Shown here in pieces: positions 1-10,443 of a DNA stretch of 64,000 nt. The notes under the pieces were generated by a model. That model searched no databases, was not told where the DNA came from, and saw nothing but the letters and a program-made list of their open reading frames with translations. Both the position numbers and the translations under genes were made by a program. How positions within the stretch are numbered: position 1 is the stretch's first letter; every line of letters starts with the position of its first letter. Source of the stretch: Hydnum rufescens UP504 (lineage: Eukaryota; Basidiomycota; Agaricomycetes; Cantharellales; Hydnaceae); contig MU128955.1 in the NCBI GenBank assembly GCA_014904985.1, positions 124,001 to 188,000 on the forward strand, in the 5' to 3' direction.

Positions 1-455
1 TTAGTTACCTCCAGTGTCCGGGTCACAGAGAATGTCAATGATCCGCGTCATGGGAGCATGAGCATCGCGGTAGCGTTATTATGTTGTGGAAACCTCGCGG
101 CACCGTCCGTGAGAGTTTTAATGAGTGCAAAGGGATGTCCTTATGTAATGGATTCGTAAGAGTGCACTGCATTGGGTCCATCTCTCGGTTGATTTGCTCC
201 TTGAGAGTTACTGAAGTGCCTTGGACGTACGGAGATACAGTAATTGATTGCACGGGCATCACCGCGCCCTGATTATATCATTGATGCATCATCTCATCTT
301 TACGAAATACCAATTCGTATGGGCAAATTAAGCGCTCACTCGATTTGGTTTCCCAGCCACGTCTAGATCTATGTGGCCAAGTTCAATTGGCAAACTTGGG
401 AAGCAAATCTCAGCCTCATTGTACACCGTCATCCCAACTCGCGCACTCGTCCACT
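1..455. other. left flank without a recognised gene
   Basis: Both strands carry only short open frames with no family resemblance. The part closest to position 456 should hold the promoter and 5' leader of the first glutathione transferase gene. I see no RNA gene or repeat here. Confidence 0.4.
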
Positions 456-1642
456 ATGTCTTCAGTGCCCAAGAAACCTTTTGTACGAGCCCTACCCACG
501 CCTCCATTCTACTGTAATGGACACTACAGGAACTCAAACGTGATCGATCCTGCAGGAAGTGTTCATCTCTTACGGAGGCGTGTCCCCTAGCGGCCAGAAA
601 GTCACGATCGCGTTCGAGGAACTCAAGGCAGCCTACCCGAACTTGAGCAAAGAGCTCGATTACAGTGTCCACACTCTCAACTTTCAAGTTAAGGAACAGA
701 AGTCAGACTGGTATTTGAAGGTACGTTCCTGGCCCAGCCTGTCGTGATGGCTGCACAGTTTGTCCATGTCTCCTACTGTACCGCTAACGCTAACCGTGCG
801 CTTCGCTTGTGGTGACAGATAAACCCGGTTCGTCTCTTTCTGCTGTTTGCACAAACATGATGATTAATCAGCGACGTTGTGGGTGTAGAATGGCCGCATT
901 CCTGCCTTGATCCATACCCGTCCCGATGGCAGCTCTATCAACGTGTTCGAGAGTGCTGGCATTATCCAATACCTCTTCGAACGCTTCGACACCGAGCACA
1001 AATTCACCTTCCCACAATTCTCCGATGACGCCGCTCACTCGAATAGTTGGATCTACTGGGCCCATGCTGGCATTAGCCCGACGCTGAGTCAAGGTACGTT
1101 CAAGGCTCCGCGCCACGGTTTTATTGCCTCTGAGAACAAGAAAAAGAAATGAGACAGTGTGTGGTTCTTAATTTTTTTTAGCTATTCATTTCCGGTACTT
1201 GGGCGAGAAGATTCCCTATGCTATTTCGCGCTACGTGCAGGAAATGAAGAGGCTGTATGCTGTTCTGGACACCCAGCTTGAGGGGCGCGATTATCTCGTT
1301 GGTCCTGGAAAAGGCGTTTATTCCACCGCCGAGATCAACATATGGTCCTGGTGAGTCCTCACGCGCTTATTAACGTGGGGGATGCTGAGTAGAGTGTGCG
1401 ACAGGACGCAAGGCTTTCATTGGGCGGGATTGACAAAGGCGGAAATAGAAACTGACTTCCCGAATTTGGATGTGGGTGTCCGCTGCTTGCGCATTTCTAT
1501 TTCCCCGTCGTTGCTTTACTAATGACTTTCTTCGCCCGCATGGTGACAGGCATGGATCACCCGTATCGCGCAACGACCCCAAGTTCTGGCGGAATCGAAG
1601 CTGGGAGGCCGAAAGAGTAAATTCGAAACACATTGTGTATAA
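456..1642 (+). CDS. Ure2p-like glutathione S-transferase, copy 1
   Basis: Cytosolic glutathione transferase of the fungal Ure2p-like group, which conjugates or reduces electrophiles with glutathione. I read seven exons: 456-482, 556-720, 819-827, 889-1093, 1182-1350, 1405-1471 and 1550-1642, giving 244 residues with all phases consistent. The N-terminal thioredoxin fold includes [10 protein letters not shown] and the glutathione-binding FESAGIIQYL segment. The helical C-terminal domain runs from about residue 100 and includes EGRDYLVGPGKG. The motif usually written TPNG(H/Y)K reads SPSGQK here, so the conserved Asn thought to act on glutathione is Ser. Exon 3 has only nine bases, coding Ile-Asn-Pro. 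A paralogue lies 0.9 kb downstream on the same strand. The GST assignment is firm; substrate is unknown. Confidence 0.88.
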
Positions 1643-2538
1643 TCTGAAATTGTAATACCATTCCCAGAGCTTCTGGGCACCTTCTTTGAAATCCTCCTCC
1701 ATATGGGTGTTAGCATCCATTGCTTTCTCTACCGTGTCTCCTACTCCGCGACCCCGAAGTGACCGTGGGAGGTTGGTACTTGGGAATAAATAAAATACTG
1801 TCATGAAAATCTGCTCCGTCTGAAATGGTATGTGCTGTGTGGAGTGGCTGACTGATGCAGGCTCCGCGCGCTCTTACTGATCGACCTACGGGGAGCCGAT
1901 TAGGTGCAAGTAACAGCCGTAAGGGGATAAACCTATCTGGTAGCTGTAGGGTATGTATCCCTAAACGAGAAGTACAGTATGTGCTTCTCCCAATATTCTG
2001 CGCCTCCGAATGATGAGAAATGCAGAAGCTGTGTGGTTAGCATTAATATTGTTTATCGATCAGCTGCAGGGCGGTGTTGGGCCAATTCACTTGTTAAAGC
2101 AAATCATGGATATCTCGATTGCAATTTGACGAAGAAGGCCGATTTCCTTACATAAGAGGAATGTTAGGGATGATGAGAATGCCGTCTGGGAGCAATATTT
2201 CCTTTGGGCGGTGGTGAGTGGGCCAACCCCCAACTTCAATGAACACCCGGTGTCCTCGAAATAGGTTTAACCATAAGGGTAATCCTTTTCTAGTCAGGGT
2301 TTGGATGTGCATGAGTAAGACGTTGTGCTCCGGGGGAACTATGCAGCGAGATCCCATGGAAATGGGGCGGCGGTTGTTTATTTTGATCGCGGAAGCAGGT
2401 TGGAACTCGGGGAATGCGATGCCCTGATGACATTGGGTGACGAAGCAGTACGACCCAGTTATCCTTAATTACTGCAGGATGTACCGGTTACGTTTTCAGG
2501 TCACGCCCGCGTTCCGTTCCTCCTTGCGCTACACCACA
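1643..2538. other. spacer between the two GST genes
   Basis: This stretch holds the 3' end of the first GST gene and the promoter of the second. Open frames on both strands are short and look like noise. No third GST remnant was recognised. Confidence 0.4.
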
Positions 2539-3850
2539 ATGTCAAAACCCACTCTCACCTTGTACACTGCTGCCACTCCAAACGGCTACAAGGTTTCCAC
2601 TCTTCTTGGTAAAGTTCTAACCCATCAATTCGTTCGGTCCTTACTCATCCTAGGGGGTTGTGAACAGAGGAGCTCAAGCTCGCGTACCCCGACTCTGGAC
2701 TTTCCTATGATTTGAAAGAGTTGAGCTTTCAACGTAATGAACAGAAGGAGCCGTCGTACCTCAAGGTATCTCCGATCCCACGATCCGGACCTCTTGTTTC
2801 TCACATTTTACCTCGTCAAATTACCAGATTAACCCCAACGGCCGCATTCCTGCCATCGTTCACCATCGCCCGGATGGCTCGGATTTCGCCGTCTTCGAGT
2901 CGGCTGCAATCTTCCTTTATCTCGTCCAGCGATTCGATCCAGATTACAAATTGCACTGGCCTGCTGGGAGTGACGAGGAGTCCGAGGCACTCCAATGGAT
3001 ATTCTTTGTTGTGAGCGTCTTCCCCTCTTACATTGTGCGCCGTTATCTTCCCTGCGCTCACCTTAATATTGCGTTTTAGCATGGAGGTGTGTGTTTTGAT
3101 AATTTGGACGCGTTCTCTGGAGGCTCATTCAAATTCTTTCTTGCATATTAGGGGTTGGTCCCATGCAAGGTATGCATTATGCGCGCACCAGTCTACCCCG
3201 GACTTAGAAACGATAATGCTTCTTCCGTATAGGTCAAGCAAACCATTTCCACCGTTATGCTCCCGAAAGGATCCCTTATGCTACCCAGCGTATGTTCGGC
3301 CCCTTTGTGGTTCCGACAACCGATGCGTTACTAAGCGAGCATCGTTGACAGGCTACATAAGTGAGACCAAAAGGTTGTATAGCGTTCTAGAGTCTCGTCT
3401 GGAGCAAGGGCGCGATTATCTCGTTGGGTCTGGACGAGGTAAGCTCTCAATTGCAGACCTCAACGCGTGGCCTTGGTATGTCACATCTTGCCTCGCATAC
3501 GTCACGTCTTCATTCCAAAAAATAAAATCTCTCTCATTACCGTTCCGTATAGGGTGAGGCGGTGGGATTGGTCTGGAGTGGAAGATCTTGACGCTTTCCC
3601 CAAGTTGGCCGTGAATACAATCCACTGTAATAGTATCATCCCGAACCCTCTGCTCACCCTTCCCCCACGTTCTTAGGCATGGCTCGATCGCATTGCCGCA
3701 AGTCCCGGAGTCCAAATCGGCCTCACCAAGCCCGCAGGACGTCAAGCCAAGCTTAGTCCTGAAGAAGCTGACAAGGTGGCGGCCGAAGCGCGCAGTTGGA
3801 TCGTGAAGGAAACTCCTGGCAATGATGCTCAAGGCAATAAAGTCGAGTAA
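2539..3850 (+). CDS. Ure2p-like glutathione S-transferase, copy 2
   Basis: Paralogue of the gene at 456. I read nine exons: 2539-2608, 2668-2765, 2828-3010, 3080-3086, 3152-3169, 3233-3289, 3352-3475, 3553-3610 and 3677-3850, giving 262 residues. It starts [20 protein letters not shown], so it keeps the canonical TPNGYK active-site motif that copy 1 has lost. [10 protein letters not shown] follows without the extra intron of copy 1. The [10 protein letters not shown] glutathione-binding segment and the helical domain with [19 protein letters not shown] are intact. The C-terminus carries about 25 more residues than copy 1. Exon 4 has seven bases and exon 5 eighteen. Tandem duplication followed by divergence explains the pair. 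Family is clear; physiological substrate is not. Confidence 0.9.
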
Positions 3851-4072
3851 AATGTGGGAGTCCACCGTTGTGGGTACCCCTGCCCTCTTTTTTGTTGTTT
3901 TTTAGATGTACCCATTCCCAGGTGCTGTGCTGTAAGGCGCTCGAAAAAAAAAAGTAATTATACTGTACCAGCTGGATCAGTCCGCGATTTGTGAATCAAT
4001 TCCCACCAGGCTAAGATTAAGCTGTTTGCCTGAGGATTACTCCTGCTTAAGACGTTGTGAAGACAATCGTGT

Positions 4073-5089
4073 ATGGGTCACGGTCGTCTTCCCGATCTTC
4101 ACGGTCTTCTTCGCGGTCTTCGTCGCGTTCGCGCAAGTCACACAGGAAAGCCAAGCACGACCACCACTCCCACTCCAAATCGCATCACCACACCTCTAGC
4201 CCTCCTCCATACATCCCGCCGCCCTATTCACCCAACAATCCAGGACACAGCTCCATGACCGTCCACCCCACTGAACTCAGGCAGCAGCAGCAGGAGCCCA
4301 CGCACCCGATCCCGCACGGCGGAAGCGCCCATGGCCCAAGGGGCGTGCCCCCCCAGGGACGACGTTTCCAGACGAACACGAGTGCACCGTTCCCGGGGAT
4401 CGATATCACTGGCCCCCCGCCCTTCCGTGACGTTGGCGGCGAGCCCGTGTTCGTTGGCTCGAGTGTCTCTCCCGGCTCCGTGCATCCGTGCAAACTGGTT
4501 CCTCACCTCCGTCCCGTCTGTCGAGTTGCCTATGGCGGAGGCGAGTTGGGACATGAAGGACGGTAAGATGGAATTCTTTCATTATCATAATACCCCTCAT
4601 CTGCTGTGAGCCGCGTGTTGGGTAACCCAATTTGACAATTGTTGCCTTTTGCACTACTATTGTTGCTAGATATGATATCCTTCCTATCACCCAAGAGCAT
4701 GAGTGGGTCCCCACTTCGCAGGGGCGTGTCCCGGAGGGACGTCGCCCTGTCGATGGAGGGTACGAAGAGTCTGGCCATCGTCTCTACCACGCCGTGGCTG
4801 TAGTCCATGGATGCAGCGTCCCTGGAAAGACCGGCGCCCACCTAGGTGCGATATATCCCTCCCCCTCTCCCCCCTTTTTCTCTTTTCTCTGTTTCCGTTC
4901 TGCTTTATGCTCACCCACTCCGTCCTATTTATGCGCGTTAGCGGGTGCTAATGTTCCATATGGGGGCAGCGAGATCGTTGTAAGGGAGGGATACTGGATT
5001 CTGTAAGTGCTAGGCACGCTGATGTCTTGTTGATGAGGTATGCTGACGCGCACTGTATCGTTGCATCATGCAGCTGCTGGCGCGACTAA
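4073..5089 (+). CDS. DM9-repeat (DUF3421, natterin-like) protein with Arg/Ser-rich head
   Basis: The C-terminal half carries two DM9 repeats, a carbohydrate-binding type fold found in natterin-like proteins. Repeat 1 ends with VHPCKLVPHL and VCRVAYGGGE, followed by the WVPTSQGRVPEGRRPVDGG region. Repeat 2 has VPGKTGAHL and ANVPYGGSE and ends YWILCWRD. The head is Arg/Ser- then His-rich, followed by a Pro-rich stretch. Exons: about 4073-4562, 4670-4845, 4942-5002 and 5074-5089. Basidiomycete relatives as I know them start MG followed by an Arg/Ser run. The only suitable ATG (4073) is one base out of frame with that run, so one base appears missing near 4077. If the sequence is right, translation could begin only at the ATG at 4255. 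A toxic role is not implied; fungal members have unknown function. Confidence 0.75.
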
Positions 5090-5654
5090 AGCACCAGGTA
5101 TTGATTGTCCTATCCGCAATGATGGCATGAGCTGCCTGCCTCTGCATATCCATTGTGTATATGTTGTCACCTATGTCCAAATGTACTAGTAGCACTTCCC
5201 GCTGAACAAACGTGGTCTGTGAAACTCGTCACGCAGCTAGATATAGACAGGGACAATCACACAGCCTCCAGCCTCCATAAGTTTCCGTTCCGAATCCGGT
5301 GAAGTGATTGAATTGATTTTTTAAACGTCCCACAACTAGGGCAGAAACTCATTACACGATTCAAGTCCCGATCACTTTTGCCTGCTTTATAACAGGGCAT
5401 GGGAATACTGGATCGCGGAACATGTCTTTCGCCTTTTACTAAAGACATCCATCTGGTGTTTCCGCAGAGTGTCCCATGGAATTTTTCAAGCAATAGGTGC
5501 TTTCGAGCCCTACAGACAATATCTGTTTTTGCTTCTGTTCATTTTTATTTCTACCTCGTCCCTGCGCGTCATTAAGTTGTGTGCCGATTCATCCCCGAAG
5601 CTCATAGTACTCATTTCATCCGTAGTGTAGGGCAAGCACAATGATCTATAGCTG
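5090..5654. other. convergent 3' region, no gene seen
   Basis: It lies between the end of the DM9 gene (+) and the end of the nucleoporin gene (-). Only short, patternless frames occur. It presumably holds both 3' untranslated regions and terminators. Confidence 0.4.
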
Positions 5655-7522
5655 CTATCGACTTCCGTAAATACTTGCATTCAGAGGATTTGCAAGGTCA
5701 AACTGAGGGTCAAATGGATTGCGCGCGCTGCCCGTCTGTGCCCTCCACGCCGCCGTCGCCACCTGCCGAATCTTGTTCAAAGTCGCTTCCAATTCCGCCA
5801 CTCGTGTTGCAAGCGCCATGAACGTCGCGTGTTGAGCGCGAAGCGTCCCGAAATAGCTAAGAATATATTCGTCCATTGTTGAGTCCTCGATCCTTTCCTT
5901 CTTTCATTGAGAAATAGGTGGTGGCATACCTTGTGGTGAGCGCTGATGATTTTCGCTCATGGAAACGAGTTTCCGCTCGATCACCTGTCGGCCAAGAACA
6001 GTCAGAAGCATATTTCAAGGAGGAGGATCGGGGATGGGACACACGTCGACGGTGTTTTTGTAGGTCTGCAGGCGCTCGATTAAGCGGTGCGTCAGCTTCG
6101 TGTAGTATCTTCGATATTGTGTGAGGAATGCCATCATGTGGTCAAGTGGAGAAGCAGGGCGACACACTCTAAAGGGAATCCAGCATGAGCCTGGAGGTTC
6201 ACGCTTTTGTTTGGATCACGCAGGCCGTCAATGATCTGGATGGCTGTTACTTCGTCTCTTGTGATGTCGTCGACTTTACTACGAAGATCCTGGGTAACGT
6301 CTTCATCTGAGACGATAATATTCGCGACTCCTTGAGTTATCTATTCTCATGCAGGCAAGAATGAGATCGAGGCGAGTAGGACCAAGTGAGGCACGTGTAC
6401 CGGTACGATCTCTGCGAGCAGCTTGGAAGTCTTTTCGGCCTCTTCTCCGAGCTTCATCGTCTTGAGTTCAGTACTGATTTGCACAAACTTCTGAATGAAA
6501 GCACTGGAATTGTACTCGTGAGAATACATCCCTCGACAGCAGACATCAGAGAATCATCTTACTCGACATTTTCCAAGGCGTTCTTGGCCGAGTCGGGAAG
6601 GTCGTTGAATTTGAAGCTTTCGTTACTGACGGATTCGATGCCTGTACTTGGCTTTGACCACTATATCAGGGAAAAGTAAACAACTGTGAAGTGACGATAC
6701 CAATCCGATACTGACAAAGCAGATCTACGAGAGCTCATTAATTGGAACAACACTTGAAAGAGATGAGAATAGAGATCGTACTGTTGTGGTTGCAGTTGTT
6801 GCTGCTGCTGCGCGGGGATACCTAAACCAAATCCCGTACTCGACGGCTGTGTCGATTGGGACTGTCCAAAGATATTGCTAGTGCCAAAGATGGAAGTGGT
6901 TGGGGCCTGCGATTGTTGTTGCTGCTGCTGTGTCGGTGTCGATAGCGAGCTAAACAAGTTTGTACTTGAGGGCTGAGATTGTTGATTAGTGTTCTGATTC
7001 AAGCCAAATCCGGAGAAAGGGGAGGTCGATGTTTGCCCGAAGGAGCTAGTGCCCGATACAGCCGTAGTCCCTGCCGTGGTTGGATTCGCCGCCGAGGCAT
7101 TATTATTGGTACCAAAACCCCCCATGAGAAGGGCGATGGTTGAGCCTGCTGATTTTGTTGTGGTTGCTGGGGCTGCTGCCCTAACGTGGACGACCCGAAG
7201 GCAGTGCCAGAAGTGGACGATCCAAATCCCGAAAACGCGGAAGGTACTGCTGGTGGTTGAGCAGGGTGGTATTGGTGTTGTTGTTCGCAGCCCCAAATAT
7301 CCCAAATCCCCCAGTGGAAGGGTGGATGATTGCTGCTGCTGCTGCTGCTGTCCGAATCCACCGAATCCACCTGAAGGAGGCTGATTTTGTTGCGGTTGTT
7401 GGGATTGACGGTCTGACCAAATGCGTTGGTCTTTGCGCCGCCAAATGACCTGAGGGATATAGATGTACAGCTTGAGCGCAACACGAAGAAACCTGGGTAA
7501 ATCCTTACCCAAATAAAGACAT
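5655..7522 (-). CDS. NUP49: FG-repeat nucleoporin Nup49/p58, with apparent frame losses
   Basis: Channel nucleoporin of the Nsp1-Nup57-Nup49 complex in the central pore. Exon 1 (7522-7509) codes MSLFG and joins exon 2 at 7449 to give MSLFGSFGGAKTNAFGQ. Then come GGFG, FGQ and GTNN repeats with polyGln, followed by coiled-coil segments. These include ESFKFNDLPDSAKNALENV, AFIQKFVQISTELKTMKL, a part around 6180-6320, and TLRAQHATFMALATRVAEL with TGSARNPFD at the end. The C-terminus matches the Nup49/p58 pattern. Oddity: in the FG region the convincing frame changes four times between about 7415 and 7120, each time as if one base were missing. A fifth mismatch lies near 5850, where no GT-AG choice joins the flanking coding frames. 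As written, no full protein is made. The alternatives are consensus deletions or a pseudogene. Confidence 0.8.
7331..7351. repeat. GCT/CAG trinucleotide run
   Basis: Six to seven copies of the trinucleotide encode polyGln in the nucleoporin on the minus strand. Other Gln-rich runs of the same gene lie near 6800 and 6915. Confidence 0.7.
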
Positions 7523-7564
7523 TGTTTATGAGGCGCGTTTGTGGAGTTTGCCGAAATTGGTTCA
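7523..7564. promoter_or_regulatory. 42-bp divergent intergenic gap
   Basis: Only 42 bases separate the Nup49 start codon (minus) from the first ATG of the SHLD2-like gene (plus). Core promoter elements of each gene must therefore overlap the other's transcribed region, or be shared. No TATA box was recognised. Confidence 0.4.
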
Positions 7565-8766
7565 ATGCGTCGGTATCGCGTCTTTCTTGGTGCTCCTCGC
7601 GTCTTAGCTAGTGAAAGCAGCTCTACGCCCACAGATATCGGTACCCAGCCCCCTCATTGGCACACCGTGTCCTACAACGCTCAATCTGGTAATGATGAAT
7701 CCGAGTCACTCGGCAAGAGCACCAGCTATTCTGCACTGAATCGCTCACTTTCGCTTCTCTCCGCTGGGGATATCGAATTTGCCAATCAGAACATATCCAC
7801 AGTGTACAAAGGGGTGATCTTTCGAGAAGATGAGCCTGATGGACTCCATCTCGACAATGAGGAGTCCTTGGATCAGGCGAGTCTTCTGTGGCATACTTTT
7901 TCTAATCGGCCTCTCCTCATTTATAGTGGCTCAGATTATACAAGGGACAGTGTTGAAGAATATGACGATTCTTGGACAACCACCAACGTTGACATCGTTC
8001 CTGACCGCTCCGTTGCTGGCGAGGTTGTGTCTTTGAATAACCCAGCGCTACCTCAGGGAGGATCGCTGATACGACGAGAGAGCACGCGATCCACTCTGTC
8101 TCATTCATTTTATTCTGATTCGGAAAGCTCTATCGCAATGTTTCCGAATTTCCAGTTCAGCCTCCATGAGCTGGTAAACCTCTCTGCCCTGATGTCCGAA
8201 CGAAATATCCAGCGGAATCAGGGCGCTGCAGCCGCACGGAAGATGACCAAGCTCTCTTTCTTGGCTGGTGTTCTCGAGGTAGACGGCCCAGACGTCGTGG
8301 AATTGAAAAGAGGGCCAGATGCTGGTATGGAGGTGGCACTCCTCAAACTTATAGTGGGCGACGACCGTGGCTCAATCATAAAGATAACGGCATGGCGCCA
8401 AACAGCAGAAGAATGGGCAGGGAGCGACGAGGCAAATCATCCCGCTATCAAAAAGGGCGACATTGTTTGCTTCAAAAGTCAGATTTCATTCCCTGCGTTG
8501 TGTCCTGCTAATCTCTTAACCAGTCGCATGTATTTCCTGAAGATGTTTGGTTTTGCGAGGCTCCTCCCGACGTTCCAACGGTCACTGCAAATCCCAAAAT
8601 ACGTTCATCTCATGAAATTTGCTATCGGTCTCTACCCGTTGTCCCTGCGGATCGTCGCTTCACCCCAGACCTGCGACTTGGTAGGGGAGATGCAGCGGTG
8701 CGACGGGTTGCCGATATGGCGATGTGGATGGAGAGGATAGCTGGACTGGCGTCCGGGCCCCGTTAA
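7565..8766 (+). CDS. candidate SHLD2-like (shieldin subunit 2) OB-fold protein
   Basis: Two exons, 7565-8477 and 8543-8766, joined by a 65-base intron, give 378 residues. The N-terminus starts MRRYRVFLGAPRVL. About 200 Ser/Asp-rich, probably disordered residues follow, then a predicted OB fold from about residue 225. Key features there are VVELKRGPDAG, a Val-rich strand, ITAWRQTAEEWA and KKGDIVCFK. From memory, the first OB fold of vertebrate SHLD2 has the same order: a GP-x-x-G turn, a WR-x-TA-x-x-WA strand-helix and a GDI strand. Its N-terminal REV7/SHLD3-contact segment contains F-W-GAP. SHLD2 binds single-stranded DNA and protects broken ends from resection. The stop at 8764 may be artificial, because related out-of-frame coding continues downstream. 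Another ssDNA-binding OB family remains possible. Confidence 0.55.
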
Positions 8767-9351
8767 TTGGGACATTCAGCCATGCTCCTTCGATTTCGGG
8801 GCAAATTTCGCAATACTTGGGAAATGACCATTCCGGTCGGCGTGCTTGGCCATTCAAGTCGTCCTCGTGGTTTTGGAGGCAACCATGCAACTCTTTTTGG
8901 CCCGGCCACTGTCAAGTCTAGCCGCAATGACTACAGCTGGGCTCCCCGTACCTCCATATGTCTTCTTCTTCAAGGTGTTTGGATATACACTTCCCTCTCC
9001 GGCTGATCGGTCTCAAGCAGTTGTCCGGAACAGTCTGTTTATGACCGGTAATTGGTCAATCAGTCCCATACTATCTGGTCCACCATTCATGCAGATTCAT
9101 ATCTGTTGAGATATATATTATTGTTGATGCGAACTGCGAGGGGGGCTGGCACCATACACCCAGGGTGCGGCCGATTTTATCTTCCTAGCTTGTTTTGGTG
9201 TCAATGCAGTGAGCAACGGTCGGAAACGCGATTTCTGTTTTAGACTGCGAAACATGCATCCACGAGGGTTGGCGGCGAAATGACAGTCAAAATACAGCAC
9301 CAGAAGTGCGGTGGCAGTGGAGAGGTGACCGGAAGCAAACTCGTAACAGCA
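8767..9351 (+). other. possible out-of-frame continuation of the SHLD2-like gene
   Basis: Coding-like text steps through the three frames. ISGQISQYLG lies around 8800, then LAIQVVLV around 8850, then FGGNHATLFGPATVKSS around 8875-8920. Each step equals one missing base, the last within a run of T at about 8871. IQVVLV plus GNHATLFGP has the look of OB-fold strands, so a second OB domain may be encoded. After about 9000 I see nothing I can assign. The 5' leader of the borealin gene lies at the right end. Confidence 0.3.
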
Positions 9352-10443
9352 ATGTTCGCGACCCCCAAAGCTCAGCGCAAGCTGCCCCGGTCGTATACGC
9401 AGAAAGAGAAGGATCAGATCCTTGAAAATTTTGATCTCGAGTGTTCGCTGTTGCACTATAATCGGTCTCGTCGCTCCACCTAACTCCTCCCCGACAGTGA
9501 ATTCGCGTATCAGAACCATTGAGGCTGAACTCGAGGCCCATCTCAGCAAATTGCTCATTTTCTCCAAAAATCAGATTACCCGAGTCCCTGCTAATGTTCG
9601 CGATATTACTCTACGCGAATTCGGAGAAAAGTCCCAGGGCGATATGAATGTTCTGGTACGCGGCATGGCAACTGTCAACACCATTCGTAAAGATCCTGCC
9701 CCCCCTACTGCTGGGAAACGGTAGCCTCTGTTTCAAAAATTGTAAAAGGCTAGCTCACTCACTGATGTCGCCCTAGAAAGCGCGACGACACGGCTGAAAA
9801 CGGGGAGGATCCTAATCCACGTCCTACCAAGGCACCACCTCAACGTTCAGCGAAAGGAACACCCCAACGGCCAACGAAGGCGACGCCACAACGCCAAGTA
9901 GGCGAGACAGCCCAGCGGCACCAGTTTCCACATACTTCGGCCACCTTCAGTCCCTCCTTGCGCCACAACACGCCTCTTCCCATTTATCCTCGGCCTATGC
10001 GCCACGATGAATTCCTCCTCAGCAAGAATGGAAGCCCCGTAGCTAACCCTTTCGCCGGTGAGCGGACCCGCGCAAACAGCGTTGTGGTTCTTCCTGCACC
10101 TGTGGACCCTTCATCAACCAAGTCTCAATCATCACGCGATCTAAATGTTGCCTCTGCAACCGTCAATACTTCCAAATCAAGGACTCGCAGTAGTGGTAGT
10201 GGCACGTGGCTCCAACTCCACACCCAGAGCGGCCATACGGTCGCGTTCGATCCAGCTCAGACCGCGCCTCGTAAGTGCCGCGCGATTCCATGTGGATATG
10301 TGTTGACATGCCTTCAATGTTTTTTAGAGGATATCGAGAGTCGAGAGGACCTCTCAGAAAGCGAGAAAAGAGAGATTGCGGAGCAGATGAGCAAGCTTAC
10401 CGAGGCATTTCATACTCTTCGTTGGGATCGACCTTCGTCATGA
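9352..10443 (+). CDS. borealin-like chromosomal passenger complex subunit
   Basis: Borealin bridges survivin and INCENP in the Aurora B chromosomal passenger complex at centromeres and the spindle. Exons 9352-9442, 9498-9720, 9777-10270 and 10328-10443 give 307 residues with consistent phases. The N-terminal helix contains RSYTQKEKDQILENFDLE. After intron 1 comes an Arg/Glu helical stretch and ITRVPANVRDITLREFGEK, the conserved borealin signature. The middle is Pro/Thr/Gln-rich and probably disordered. The last exon encodes a Glu-rich helix. The ATG at 9352 is preferred because the conserved helix starts soon after it; an in-frame ATG at 9280 would add 24 residues. Confidence 0.82.

Noticed and set aside
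6661..7632. A 323-codon open frame on the minus strand taken as one protein
   Set aside because: Only parts of it are FG-nucleoporin text; between those parts it runs out of frame, and its N-terminus conflicts with the well-spliced start at 7522.
8470..8545. Frame mismatch in the SHLD2-like gene using the acceptor at 8523
   Set aside because: The next acceptor at 8541-8542 fits the phase and leads directly to NVWFCEAPPDVP.
9280..9351. Upstream ATG for borealin
   Set aside because: It adds 24 residues without conserved pattern; possible but less likely than the ATG at 9352.
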